Positions 34,672-43,220 of a DNA stretch of 64,000 nucleotides are shown here, piece by piece; the first letter of the stretch is position 1, and every line of letters starts with the position of its first letter. A program made the translations under genes and the position numbers. The stretch comes from Sulfitobacter sp. 20_GPM-1509m (GTDB lineage Bacteria > Pseudomonadota > Alphaproteobacteria > Rhodobacterales > Rhodobacteraceae), in contig NZ_KK211144.1 of the NCBI RefSeq assembly GCF_000620505.1, positions 689,681 through 753,680 on the forward strand, written 5' to 3'. The notes beneath the pieces were generated by a model. It had not been told where the DNA came from, ran no database searches, and was given only the letters and a program-made list of their open reading frames with translations.

Positions 34672-35804
34672 CAGGCGTCTCCCATGATCGGGCGGGTGCC
34701 CGTGATTTCAAGGTTGTAGGAATCCAGACCCACATAGCGCGTTTGCGGGTGATCGGTCAGAAGGATCAGCTGCGTCAGCCCCAGGTTTGACAAGATCTGC
34801 GCCCCCAGCCCGGTGTTCTTGACCGTGCGCGGGCCGTCTTCTTCGGCCTCGGTCAGGGTTTTGCGTGGCTGACGGAACAGACACACAACGCCGCGCCCTT
34901 CCTTCGCAATGATCTCCATCGCGCGCGGCAACTCGCTGGCAGGCGTCGGCCCAAGCCCCAGCACATCCGTCGACACATCCAGCGCATGGGTGCGCACCAG
35001 CACAGGCTCGGGCGTGGTAATGTCGCCCTTGATCAAGGCCACGTGCTCAATCCCGAATGTCTGGTCGGTGAAAATCCGCATGTCCCATTCGCCGCCGAAT
35101 TCCGATATCACGGTGCGTGCGTCGGTCTGGTCCACAAGGTTGTCATAGCGGCGGCGATAAGCAATCAGGTCGCTGATCGTGCCGATCTTCAGCCCGTGTT
35201 CGGCGGCATAATCCACCAGATCCGGCAGCCGCGCCATTTCGCCGTCGGGCTTCATGATCTCGCAGATCACCGACGCGGGGTAATGCCCCGCCAGCCGCGC
35301 CACGTCACAGCCTGCCTCGGTGTGACCGGCACGCTCAAGCACGCCACCGGGACGCGCGCGCAGCGGGAACACGTGGCCGGGTGTGGCGATGTCGGCCTGC
35401 CCTGCCTGCGGGTTGATCGCGGTCGCCACGGTCAGCGCGCGGTCAGCGGCGGAAATGCCCGTGGTCACACCTTCGCGCGCTTCGATGCTGACGGTGAATG
35501 CCGTTTCATGGCGGGACGAGTTCTGCATGGCCATCATCGGCAGACCCAGTTCGGCAATCCGCTCGGCAGGCAAGGTCAGACAGATCAGCCCGCGCCCGTG
35601 CGTCGCCATGAAATTGATCGCCTTGGCATCGGCAAAGCCTGCGGGAATCACAAGGTCGCCTTCGTTCTCGCGGTCTTCGTGGTCGACCAGGATAAACATC
35701 TGCCCTGCCCGCGCCGCCTCGATAATCTCTTCGATGGGGCTGATCGCGCCCGCAAGACCGCCTTCGACGGGGCCGGGGGTTTCGTAGGTGCTGCTGTCGG
35801 ACAT
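34671..35804 (-). CDS. ribB: 3,4-dihydroxy-2-butanone-4-phosphate synthase fused to a degenerate GTP cyclohydrolase II-like domain
   Basis: This 377-residue protein has an intact RibB domain (about residues 20-220). The acidic loop DHEDRENEGDL (R45, E46, E48, D50), TTGISAADRA and GHTEAGCDVARLAG supply the Mg2+/ribulose-5-phosphate site. The C-terminal 150 residues resemble GTP cyclohydrolase II, but the zinc-binding cysteines are absent: the stretch after VRTHALDVSTDV has no Cys-x-Cys. This matches the RibBX-type hybrid described in some bacteria, so a separate RibA is expected elsewhere. The start at 35804 follows GAGG by 5 bp. No FMN riboswitch pattern was seen upstream. Confidence 0.9.
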   Translation of the reverse strand: MSDSSTYETPGPVEGGLAGAISPIEEIIEAARAGQMFILVDHEDRENEGDLVIPAGFADAKAINFMATHGRGLICLTLPAERIAELGLPMMAMQNSSRHETAFTVSIEAREGVTTGISAADRALTVATAINPQAGQADIATPGHVFPLRARPGGVLERAGHTEAGCDVARLAGHYPASVICEIMKPDGEMARLPDLVDYAAEHGLKIGTISDLIAYRRRYDNLVDQTDARTVISEFGGEWDMRIFTDQTFGIEHVALIKGDITTPEPVLVRTHALDVSTDVLGLGPTPASELPRAMEIIAKEGRGVVCLFRQPRKTLTEAEEDGPRTVKNTGLGAQILSNLGLTQLILLTDHPQTRYVGLDSYNLEITGTRPIMGDA

Positions 35805-35860
35805 CGGGACCTCGTTTGATATGCTGCAAGCCAGATAAGCCCTGCGCAGCCGAAACGCCA

Positions 35861-35908
35861 GTGCGGGCGGGTCACATCGGCCTCTGCAAACCCGCACATG
35901 AAAACATG
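35861..35908. promoter_or_regulatory. Dyads in the ribB / serine hydrolase divergent promoter region
   Basis: The 190-bp gap between ribB and the secreted hydrolase contains GTGCGGG (35861-35867) paired with CCCGCAC (35891-35897), and CATG-AAAA-CATG at 35897-35908. These may be operator or leader structures. The conserved boxes of the FMN riboswitch are not recognisable on either strand. Confidence 0.3.
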
Positions 35909-35994
35909 CCGCAAGGTAATTTGCCACAGGCGCGCCCGTCCGCCTACCCTGCGGTTGCAGCCCCAACCGGCTGCATCAAACGGGAGGAGACACT

Positions 35995-37263
35995 ATGAAC
36001 ATGCTGAAAACCGGCTTTGCGGCCGGCGTACTTGTCCTTGCGGGCGTCACGGCGGGCTGGGCCGAGGACCTGCCACGTGGCGACGCGGCGGCCTTGGGGC
36101 TGGACCCGGAACGGGTCGCGCGGATGGACGCCACATTCGGCGCGATGGTGGACAAGGGGATGACCCCCGGTGCCGTCATCATGCTGATCCGCGACGGCCA
36201 GATCGCGCACCTGTCGACCATGGGCAAGATCACCCCTGATGGCGAACCGATGACCGAGGACGCGATTTTTCGCATCTATTCGATGACCAAACCGATCACC
36301 ACGGTCGCCGCGATGATGCTGGTGGAAGAGGGCCGCCTGCTGCTCGAGGCACCGGTGGCCACCTATCTGCCTGCCTTCAAGGACCTGACCGTTGTGACCG
36401 GCGAAACCGACGCCGAAGGCAAACCGGTGACCCGCCCGGCCAAGGGTGTGATGACCATCCGCGACCTGATGCGCCACACCTCGGGGCTGACCTACGGGTT
36501 CTTCGGCGCGGGGCCGGCGCGCGACGCCTATAACGCCGCTGACGTGTGGTCCTCTGAGAACACCGGCATCGAACAGGCCAACCTGCTGGCCAGCTTGCCG
36601 CTGGAGCACGATCCCGGCACCACGTGGGAATATTCGCGCTCGACCGACGTGCTGGGCGCCGTGGTCGAAACCATTTCGGGCCAAAGCCTGGAAGAGTTCA
36701 TGACCGCACGCATCTTTGATCCGCTGGGCATGACCGACACGTCGTTCTACGTGGACGACGAGGCGGATTACCCCCGCATCGCCGAAGCCTTCCCCGATCA
36801 GGCCAAACTGGGTGCCGGAGACATTTTCGATCCGCGCGTGCGCAAACCCAACCAGTCGGGCGGCGGCGGGCTGATGTCCACCGTCCACGACTATGCCAAG
36901 TTCGCGCAGATGATGCTGAACGGGGGCGAGTTGAACGGCACGCGTCTGCTCTCGCCCAAAACCGTGCAACTGATGACCTCGAACCAACTCGACGGCATCA
37001 CGCCCGGCAAATACTACCTGCCCGGCCCCGGTTATGGCTTTGGTCTGGGATACGGCGTGCGTCTGGAAGACGGCAACGCGCCCTCCCTGGGCACCAAGGG
37101 CGACTACAACTGGGGCGGTGCGGCTGGCACAGGTTATTACGCCGATCCTGCCGAGGATATGATCGCGCTGCTGATGATCCAGTCACCGGCCAACCGCGGC
37201 CCGCTGCGTACGATCTTCAAGAATCTGGCCTATGCAACCATCGCGGACAGCCACGCCGACTAA
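35995..37263 (+). CDS. Secreted beta-lactamase-family serine hydrolase
   Basis: This 422-residue protein has a signal peptide (MNMLKTGFAAGVLVLAGVTAGWA, cleavage before ED) and a class C beta-lactamase-like fold. The nucleophile motif is S96-M-T-K99 and the second is Y213-S-R-S. A late Gly-rich GGAAGTGYY takes the place of KTG, as in EstB-type esterases. It is likely a periplasmic or secreted esterase or peptidase rather than an antibiotic-resistance enzyme. GGGAGGAG lies before the ATG. A strong terminator follows directly. Confidence 0.87.
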   Translation: MNMLKTGFAAGVLVLAGVTAGWAEDLPRGDAAALGLDPERVARMDATFGAMVDKGMTPGAVIMLIRDGQIAHLSTMGKITPDGEPMTEDAIFRIYSMTKPITTVAAMMLVEEGRLLLEAPVATYLPAFKDLTVVTGETDAEGKPVTRPAKGVMTIRDLMRHTSGLTYGFFGAGPARDAYNAADVWSSENTGIEQANLLASLPLEHDPGTTWEYSRSTDVLGAVVETISGQSLEEFMTARIFDPLGMTDTSFYVDDEADYPRIAEAFPDQAKLGAGDIFDPRVRKPNQSGGGGLMSTVHDYAKFAQMMLNGGELNGTRLLSPKTVQLMTSNQLDGITPGKYYLPGPGYGFGLGYGVRLEDGNAPSLGTKGDYNWGGAAGTGYYADPAEDMIALLMIQSPANRGPLRTIFKNLAYATIADSHAD

Positions 37264-37268
37264 ACAAC

Positions 37269-37298
37269 AAAGGCCCCGCACAATCGCGCGGGGCCTTT
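37269..37298 (+). terminator. Rho-independent terminator after the secreted serine hydrolase
   Basis: AAAGGCCCCGC (37269-37279) pairs perfectly with GCGGGGCCTTT (37288-37298) around an 8-nt loop, followed by a pyrimidine-rich CTTC tail. It begins 6 bp after the stop codon. The A/T-flanked stem could work in both directions and also stop the convergent aminotransferase transcript. Confidence 0.85.
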
Positions 37299-37355
37299 CT
37301 TCATCTTGCAGGATAAACTCCGGGGGCGCGCCAAATGCGCGGGGGCAGCGCCCCC
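37299..37355 (-). repeat. GC-rich intergenic repeat, copy 2
   Basis: On the minus strand, just past the aminotransferase stop, the GGGGGCGCTGCCCCC hairpin (37341-37355) recurs exactly as in copy 1. It is followed by CCCCCGGAGTTTATCC and TGCAAGATGAAG (37299-37326), a diverged version of the box that follows the hairpin in copy 1. It lies next to the terminator at 37269-37298. Confidence 0.5.
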
Positions 37356-37370
37356 AAACCCGCTTGCCTC

Positions 37371-38753
37371 TTACTTCAGCCCTTCGGCCTTGGCCCATTC
37401 CAGCGTCCGGTCCAGAGCCTTGCCCAGTTTTTCCAACAGCTCGTCAATCTGCTCTGCGGTGATGATCAGCGGCGGACAGATACCGATGGTTTCATAGATG
37501 TTGCGGATGATCAGCCCCTCTTCGGCGGCAAACTTGGCCGCCATTGCCGTGATCTTGCCGCCCGGCTCAAAGGACGCCTTGGTCTCCTTGTCACGCACCA
37601 GCTCGACGCCCGCGATCAGGCCAACGCCGCGCACTTCGCCCACCAGCGGGTGATCCGAAAACGCCCGCAGGCCCGATTGCAGCCGGTCCGCCAGACGGGC
37701 GGCGTTGCCCATCAGGTCGTCTTCCTGAATGATGTTCAGGTTCTCGATGCCCACGGCACAGGCCACGGGGTTGCCGCCTGCGGTAAAGCCATGACCCAGC
37801 GTGCCCAGTTCGGCGGTGTAATCCGCGATGATCTGGTACACGGCATCGGTCATCAGGATTGCCGCCAGCGGCATATAGGACGAGGTCAGCTGTTTCGATG
37901 TCACCAGAATGTCGGGGGTGAAGCCGTAAGTCTGGCAGCCGAACGGCTGGCCGGTGCGGCCAAAGCCGTTGATGACTTCGTCCGAGACCAGCAGGATGTC
38001 ATACTTGCGGCACAGCGCCTCGATGCCCGGCCAGTAACCTTCGGGCGGAGTCATGACGCCACCGGCACCCATCACCGGCTCGCCGATGAAGGCCGCGATT
38101 GTATCAGGATCTTCAGCCAGAATGGTGTCTTCGGCCTCTTTCAGCAGACGCGCGGTGAACTCGGTCTCGCTCTCGCCTTCGTTGGCCCAGCGGTAGTGGT
38201 GCGGGCAGGTCAGGTGCACGACGGGAATCGCCGGCAGGTCAAAGCCGCGCTGGTTGCCCGGCAAGCCGGTCAGCGAGCCCGAGGCGATGGTGATGCCGTG
38301 GTAGCCCTTGTTGCGCGCGAGGAATTTCTTTTTCTTCGGACGGCCCAGCATGTTGTTCATGAACCAGACGAATTTGACGACCGTGTCGTTCGCCTCGGAG
38401 CCTGAGTTGGTGTAGAACACCTTGGTCAGATGCTCGGGCGTCATTTCCACCAGCTTTTCGGCCAGCAGGATACCGGGCGCATGCGCCTTGTGGGCAAAGT
38501 TCTGGATATAGGGCAGCTCGGACATCTGCTTGGCCGCCGCTTCCACCAGACGCGGCTGTGAAAAGCCGACCGCAACCGACCACAGGCCCGCCAGACCTTC
38601 GAGGTATTTCTTACCCTCGCTGTCATAGACATAGCAGCCCTCACCCTTGGTGATGATCATGGGGCCCTGTTCTTCGTGCACCCGCGCGTTGGTGTAGGGG
38701 TGCAGCTGATACGCAATGTCGGTTTCTTGCAGCGAGTTCGAACGAATGTTCAT
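37371..38753 (-). CDS. Class III PLP-dependent aminotransferase (SpuC-like)
   Basis: This 460-residue omega-aminotransferase resembles putrescine/polyamine:pyruvate aminotransferases: KGEGCYVYDSEGKKYLEGLA, NSGSEANDTVVKFVW, DEVINGFGRTG and the PLP Lys in VTSKQLTSSYMPL. Such enzymes transfer a terminal amino group of a diamine, omega-amino acid or taurine to pyruvate. The ATG at 38753 is chosen; upstream open frame shows no family similarity. The gene follows the amidohydrolase gene by 43 bp and is probably in the GntR-led operon. The substrate is inferred from context. Confidence 0.9.
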   Translation of the reverse strand: MNIRSNSLQETDIAYQLHPYTNARVHEEQGPMIITKGEGCYVYDSEGKKYLEGLAGLWSVAVGFSQPRLVEAAAKQMSELPYIQNFAHKAHAPGILLAEKLVEMTPEHLTKVFYTNSGSEANDTVVKFVWFMNNMLGRPKKKKFLARNKGYHGITIASGSLTGLPGNQRGFDLPAIPVVHLTCPHHYRWANEGESETEFTARLLKEAEDTILAEDPDTIAAFIGEPVMGAGGVMTPPEGYWPGIEALCRKYDILLVSDEVINGFGRTGQPFGCQTYGFTPDILVTSKQLTSSYMPLAAILMTDAVYQIIADYTAELGTLGHGFTAGGNPVACAVGIENLNIIQEDDLMGNAARLADRLQSGLRAFSDHPLVGEVRGVGLIAGVELVRDKETKASFEPGGKITAMAAKFAAEEGLIIRNIYETIGICPPLIITAEQIDELLEKLGKALDRTLEWAKAEGLK

Positions 38754-38796
38754 GTCTGTTTCCCGTCGGTCAGAGCGGCGCAAGGGTGCGCCAGTT

Positions 38797-39831
38797 TCAA
38801 AATTGCATGTCCCGTCCGGTGTATCCGGCCAGAAATGCCACAAGCGAAGTGGTCAGGTCGGGCGAAAGATACCCGCCCTCTTGCACCAGAACCGTCGGCA
38901 GCCCGGCGGCGGCAATCATGCCCCCTGCGCGGGAAAAGCCGTCAAAGGTCACCTGCAACCCCTTGAGAGGGTCGTTTTCATGTGCATCCAGCCCAAGGCT
39001 TACAACGAGCGCATCAGGCTTAAAAGAGGCCACGCGGTCAAGCCCTGTCGCCACCGCATCGCACCACCCGTCATCGCCGGTGCTTTGCGCCAGAGGAATG
39101 TTCAGGTTGTACCCCTCGCCTGCCCCGCGCCCCGTCTCGTGATCGTAGCCCACAAAGAACGGGTAATAGGTTTCGGGCGTGGCATGGACCGAAACGAACA
39201 GAACGTCGTCGCGCTCGTAAAAGATGTCCTGCGTGCCATTGCCATGGTGCACATCAATGTCCAGCACCGCGACCCGTCCATGGGTTTCGCGCAAGGCTTC
39301 GGCAGCAACGGCAGCGCAGTTGATCATGCAGTGACCGGCAACGATATCTGCCGAACTGTGGTGCCCCGGCGGGCGGCACAGTGCATAGGCCACGTTGTCA
39401 CCACCCAGAACCGCCTGTGCCGCATCATAGGCGGCCGCGGCTGCACCCAGCGTCGCCTGCCATGAATTCTTGCCCAAGGGGGCCGAGGTGTCGCCCATAT
39501 GCCAGCCGGCCTTGCCCACGATATGTTTGGGATAGGTGCGTTCCGAATTCAGCGCGTGCACGTTCGGCACCACCTCGGGGCCGGAGCCTTCCAGCGCCTT
39601 CCACTCATCCCAACCGGTTTCGAGAAAGGTCAAAAGCTCGGGCGTATGAACCTTTTCCAGCAGCGCGCGCGGCACCTCGCCCGGCTCGGTTACGGGCAGG
39701 TCGAGCCGGTGCAGCCCCGCCAGCAACAACCGCGCCCGTTCCGCCTGTTCGGCGTTGCGGGCCATATTGCCCATGTACAGACGAAACGCGGGGTCGTGCG
39801 CCTCGGTCTTTTTGGCGTAGAAACATTTCAT
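38797..39831 (-). CDS. Histone-deacetylase-family amidohydrolase (acetylpolyamine amidohydrolase-like)
   Basis: This 344-residue zinc amidohydrolase has RPPGHHSS (His pair), DIDVHHGNGTQDIFY and the zinc Asp region DALVVSLGLDAHENDPL. A late QEGGYL supplies the transition-state Gly-Gly-Tyr. The KCFYAKKTEAHDP N-terminus and YMGN segment fit bacterial acetylpolyamine amidohydrolases, which remove acetyl from N-acetylated polyamines. Its start overlaps the GntR stop by 4 bp. Beside a SpuC-like aminotransferase this suggests a deacetylate-then-transaminate route. Confidence 0.87.
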   Translation of the reverse strand: MKCFYAKKTEAHDPAFRLYMGNMARNAEQAERARLLLAGLHRLDLPVTEPGEVPRALLEKVHTPELLTFLETGWDEWKALEGSGPEVVPNVHALNSERTYPKHIVGKAGWHMGDTSAPLGKNSWQATLGAAAAAYDAAQAVLGGDNVAYALCRPPGHHSSADIVAGHCMINCAAVAAEALRETHGRVAVLDIDVHHGNGTQDIFYERDDVLFVSVHATPETYYPFFVGYDHETGRGAGEGYNLNIPLAQSTGDDGWCDAVATGLDRVASFKPDALVVSLGLDAHENDPLKGLQVTFDGFSRAGGMIAAAGLPTVLVQEGGYLSPDLTTSLVAFLAGYTGRDMQF

Positions 39832-40523
39832 TCCGGTTTGCCCTCTTGCTGGTCATGGAAATGTTGCGTGACCATCTCTTTGGCGACGCTGATGTGATAG
39901 TCGATGGCGCCCGCCGCACGGTTCGCATCCCGAAGCGCGACGGCCTCGACAATCGGGTCGTGCGTTCCCGCCATCTGGTGCGGATCGTCATACAGCCGCC
40001 CGATCACCAGCAGCCCCAGCTTTGTCTCGTTGGCGATCTGGTCGAACAGTTGCAGGAACCGCTGATTGCCTGAATGTTCGCAGATCAGCCGGTGAAACAG
40101 CATATCCGCCGAGACATGGGCCATCAGATCGTCGCCCTCGCCCGCCAGCCGGTGCAGCTCGGCCGCTTGGGCACGCAGCGCAGGCAGGGCGACGTCAGCG
40201 TTGATTTCGGTCAGCCGCCGGATCGCCGCCGTCTCCAGCAGGATGCGCAGGTCATAGAGGTCCGACATCGACGCCACGGACACCACTTTGACAAAGAAAC
40301 CACGGTTGGTGCGGTATTCCACCAGGCCCGAGGATTCCAGCAACCGCAGCGCCTCGCGCACGGGTGCACGGCTAAGGTCCATCTGTTTGGCAATGGTCGA
40401 TTCGGCCAGACGTTCACCCGGTGGAATGCCGCCCGCAAGGATCGCATCGACCAGCGTTTTGGCCACCCGGTCCACAAGACCGTCGCGATTGAGAGGAACA
40501 AATCCGCGGTGTTCAGCCAACAC
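39828..40523 (-). CDS. GntR-family regulator with FCD domain
   Basis: This 231-residue protein has a winged HTH (about residues 12-75: GGIPPGERLAESTIAKQMDL and SRAPVREALRLLESSGLVEY) and a helical FCD ligand domain (about 90-215). The latter has metal-binding His/Asp in DMLFHRLICEHSGN and DPIVEAVALRDANRA. FCD regulators commonly sense organic acids. It heads the minus-strand operon with the amidohydrolase and aminotransferase and is divergent from the aldolase/ABC operon across TTGTCGACAA, so it probably controls both. Confidence 0.92.
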   Translation of the reverse strand: MLAEHRGFVPLNRDGLVDRVAKTLVDAILAGGIPPGERLAESTIAKQMDLSRAPVREALRLLESSGLVEYRTNRGFFVKVVSVASMSDLYDLRILLETAAIRRLTEINADVALPALRAQAAELHRLAGEGDDLMAHVSADMLFHRLICEHSGNQRFLQLFDQIANETKLGLLVIGRLYDDPHQMAGTHDPIVEAVALRDANRAAGAIDYHISVAKEMVTQHFHDQQEGKPE

Positions 40524-40594
40524 TCTTTTCTCCGTGAAACCACACTGCCCAGATCCGCAGCTTTACCCACTTTTGGTAACTGACGATTTGTCGT

Positions 40595-40604
40595 TTGTCG
40601 ACAA
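40595..40604. promoter_or_regulatory. Candidate GntR/FCD operator TTGTCGACAA
   Basis: A perfect 10-bp palindrome in the 151-bp divergent gap, 72 bp before the GntR start and 71 bp before the aldolase start. FCD-subfamily GntR proteins often bind TTGT-N2-ACAA-type sites. A related half-site (TTGTCG) lies 8 bp to the left at 40588-40593. Confidence 0.65.
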
Positions 40605-40674
40605 TCTTCTTGACTCATGGCCTGCAAGGCAATCTTCTGTCCCCACTGACGCACTGTCCTTTGGAGGCCCCAGC

Positions 40675-41502
40675 ATGGCGAAAACCGCGCAATCCAAGAC
40701 CGACGAAACCATTTCCTTCGGTGGTGGCGCTCATGCTGGCACTCGTCGCGATCCGAATGATGAGGCACAGATTCGCATCGATCTGGCAGCGGCCTACCAA
40801 CTGATCGCACTCAACGGCATGGACGACAGCATCTTTACACATATCTCGGCCCGCCTGCCGGACGGACCCGATGGCACCAAGCGGTTCCTGCTGAACCCTT
40901 ACGGGCTGATGTTCGACGAGGTGACCGCATCGAACCTTGTGACCATCGACGAAACCGGCGCGATCATCGACGACCCTTACGGCGCAGGCGTGAATGCGGC
41001 GGGCTTTACCATTCACTCGGCGGTTCACATGGCCCGCCACGATGCTGCCTGTGTTCTGCACACGCACACTGTCGCGGGTGTGGCGGTCAGTTCCCTGCAA
41101 GAGGGGCTGTTGCCGCTGAACCAGTGGTCGGCACAGTTCCACGGGAAAATCGCCTTCCATGATTACGAAGGCATCGCGCTGGATCTGGACGAGCGTGAAC
41201 GGCTGGTCGCAGATCTGGGCGATCTGAGCGTCATGCTGCTGCGCAATCACGGCACGCTGATCTGCGGGCGTTCGGTCGCCGAAGCGGTGAAGCTGGCGTT
41301 CAATCTGGAACGCTCGTGCAAGGCACAGATTGCGGCCCTGTCCACCGGGCTGACACCGATCCCGCTGGACGATGATCTGGCCACGCACACGGCGGCGCAA
41401 TACGCGCGCGCCTATGACAAGACCGAAGCCGCAGGCATTGATCCCGAATGGGATGCGATGCTGCGCCTTTTGGACCGGCAAGCACCGGCCTATGCCGACT
41501 GA
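40675..41502 (+). CDS. Class II aldolase/adducin-family protein
   Basis: This 275-residue protein has the zinc His of the fold: H129-x-H131 in VLHTHTVAGVAV and the third His in LLRNHGTLICG. ISARLPDG is the N-terminal phosphate-loop region. Family members cleave or epimerise sugar phosphates, or decarboxylate/dehydrate related hydroxy acids; this non-fuculose branch is widespread and mostly uncharacterised. GGAG precedes the ATG at 40675 by 7 bp. It is first in the operon with the ABC importer and GhrA-like reductase and faces the GntR operon. Confidence 0.88.
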   Translation: MAKTAQSKTDETISFGGGAHAGTRRDPNDEAQIRIDLAAAYQLIALNGMDDSIFTHISARLPDGPDGTKRFLLNPYGLMFDEVTASNLVTIDETGAIIDDPYGAGVNAAGFTIHSAVHMARHDAACVLHTHTVAGVAVSSLQEGLLPLNQWSAQFHGKIAFHDYEGIALDLDERERLVADLGDLSVMLLRNHGTLICGRSVAEAVKLAFNLERSCKAQIAALSTGLTPIPLDDDLATHTAAQYARAYDKTEAAGIDPEWDAMLRLLDRQAPAYAD

Positions 41503-41567
41503 ACCAAAACCCAGACCCGCGCCAAAGCGGGCCAAACCGTCACCCCAAACCAACAGGGACGATCACT

Positions 41568-43112
41568 ATGAAACACCTTAAACTGACAACCTTCCTTGTG
41601 GCCGCGATGCTGGCCACGGGGGCCGCCGCACAAGAGGACGGCGGACGCCTTGACCTGATCGTACAGCCCGAGCCGCCCAGCCTGATGTTGGGCCTGGTGC
41701 AGAACGGTCCGACGCAAATGGTCTCCGGCCAGATCTACGAGGGCCTTCTGCGCTACAACACCGATCTCGAGCCGCAGCCGTCACTGGCCAAGAGCTGGGA
41801 AATTGCCGAAGACGGCATGACCTACACCTTTCACCTGAACGAAGGTGTGACATGGCACGACGGCGAACCGTTTTCGTCCGCTGACGTGGTGTTCACCACC
41901 AAGTTCCTTCAGGATAACCACCCCCGTTTCCGCGCGGCCTTCAGCCATGTGGAAAGCGTCGAGGCACCGGATGCCAACACCGTCGTCATCAAGATGAAAG
42001 AGCCCTATGGCCCCTTCATCAACGCTTTTGAAGCAGGTTCAATGCCCATCGTGCCCGCGCACATCTACGAAGGCACCGATTACGCCACCAACGAAATGAA
42101 CGCCACGCCCATCGGCACCGGCCCCTACAAGTTCGTGGAATGGAGCAAGGGCAGCTTTATCCATCTGACCAAGAACCCCGATTACTATATCGACGGCCTG
42201 CCGCACATCGACGACCTGTATTACCGTGTCGTCCCTGACGCGGCATCGCGCGCCGTGGCCTTTGAAACCGGTGAAGTGTCGGTTCTCCCCGGCGGTGCCG
42301 TCGAAAACTGGGACGTGAAGCGCCTGACAGAGATGGACGGCGTGTGTTCGACCTCCGCGGGTTGGGAATTCTTTGCGCCGCACGCATGGATGTGGCTGAA
42401 CAACCGCGAAGGGCCGACCTCGGACAAACGCTTCCGCCAGGCGGTCATGTTCGCGCTGGACCGCGAGTTCGTCAAAGACGTGGTCTGGAACGGTTTCGGA
42501 AAAGTGCCCACCGGCCCCGTGTCGTCCAAGACCAACTTTTACTCCGACGATGTGCCGCAGTACCCGCACGACCCCGACAAGGCCAAGGAACTGCTGGCCG
42601 AAATGGGCTATGACGGCACGCCGGTGCGCGTTCTGCCCCTGCCCTACGGCGAGACATGGCAGCGCTGGGCCGAAGCGGTAAAGCAGAACCTCGAAGAGGT
42701 TGGCATCAAGGTCGACATCGATTCGGCTGACGTCGCGGGCTGGAACGAGAAAACGGCCAACTGGGACTATGACATGGCCTTTACCTATCTCTACCAGTAC
42801 GGCGATCCTGCCTTGGGTGTCGCGCGGAACTATACCGCCGACCAGATCAAGAAGGGCAGCCCGTGGAACAACGTCGAGGGCTATGAAAACCCCGAGCTGG
42901 ACAAGAAATGGGCCGCCGCCGCGATCGAGCCGGACAACGCGAAACGTCAGGAACTGTACACAGAAATCCAGCAACAGATCGTCGAGGATGTCCCCGTCGC
43001 ATGGCTGCTGGAGATCGAGTTCCCGACGATCTACCGCTGCAACGTCAAGAACCTGATCACCACGGGGATCGGCCTGAACGACGGTCTGCGCGACGCCTGG
43101 ATCGAACAGTAA
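41568..43112 (+). CDS. Periplasmic solute-binding protein, oligopeptide/nickel type
   Basis: This 514-residue family 5 extracellular solute-binding protein has a signal peptide (MKHLKLTTFLVAAMLATGAAA, cleavage before QED). It has YEGLLRYNTDLEPQPSLAKS, WHDGEPFSSADVVFT and GTGPYKFVEW typical of DppA/OppA-like proteins. It delivers the ligand (peptide, opine or other larger polar solute) to the permease pair downstream. AGGGA lies before the ATG at 41568. Two hairpins separate it from the permease genes. Confidence 0.92.
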   Translation: MKHLKLTTFLVAAMLATGAAAQEDGGRLDLIVQPEPPSLMLGLVQNGPTQMVSGQIYEGLLRYNTDLEPQPSLAKSWEIAEDGMTYTFHLNEGVTWHDGEPFSSADVVFTTKFLQDNHPRFRAAFSHVESVEAPDANTVVIKMKEPYGPFINAFEAGSMPIVPAHIYEGTDYATNEMNATPIGTGPYKFVEWSKGSFIHLTKNPDYYIDGLPHIDDLYYRVVPDAASRAVAFETGEVSVLPGGAVENWDVKRLTEMDGVCSTSAGWEFFAPHAWMWLNNREGPTSDKRFRQAVMFALDREFVKDVVWNGFGKVPTGPVSSKTNFYSDDVPQYPHDPDKAKELLAEMGYDGTPVRVLPLPYGETWQRWAEAVKQNLEEVGIKVDIDSADVAGWNEKTANWDYDMAFTYLYQYGDPALGVARNYTADQIKKGSPWNNVEGYENPELDKKWAAAAIEPDNAKRQELYTEIQQQIVEDVPVAWLLEIEFPTIYRCNVKNLITTGIGLNDGLRDAWIEQ

Positions 43113-43123
43113 ACCCAATCGAG

Positions 43124-43167
43124 GGGGCGGGAGCTTCGGGTCTCGCCCCTGCACCCTTTCGGGGGTG
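43124..43167 (+). other. Paired intercistronic hairpins after the solute-binding-protein gene
   Basis: GGGGCGGGAGC (43124-43134), TTCG loop and GGTCTCGCCCC (43139-43149) form a strong imperfect stem. CACCC (43152-43156) and GGGTG (43163-43167) form a second. They begin 12 bp after the stop of the binding-protein gene and lack a U-tract, fitting partial termination or 3'-end protection that raises binding-protein mRNA over permease mRNA. Confidence 0.55.
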
Positions 43168-43220
43168 ACACGTGACTGGTGCGCCTTTCAGGGCGACCCA
43201 AGACTTACAGGTGACATCTG

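Noticed and set aside
35805-35994. Possible FMN riboswitch upstream of ribB
   Set aside because: The conserved boxes of that riboswitch could not be recognised on the minus strand; only simple dyads are present.
36001-37263. Secreted serine hydrolase as an acquired beta-lactamase resistance gene
   Set aside because: The Y-S-R-S and GGAAGTG motifs fit EstB-type esterases rather than AmpC, and codon use matches its neighbours.
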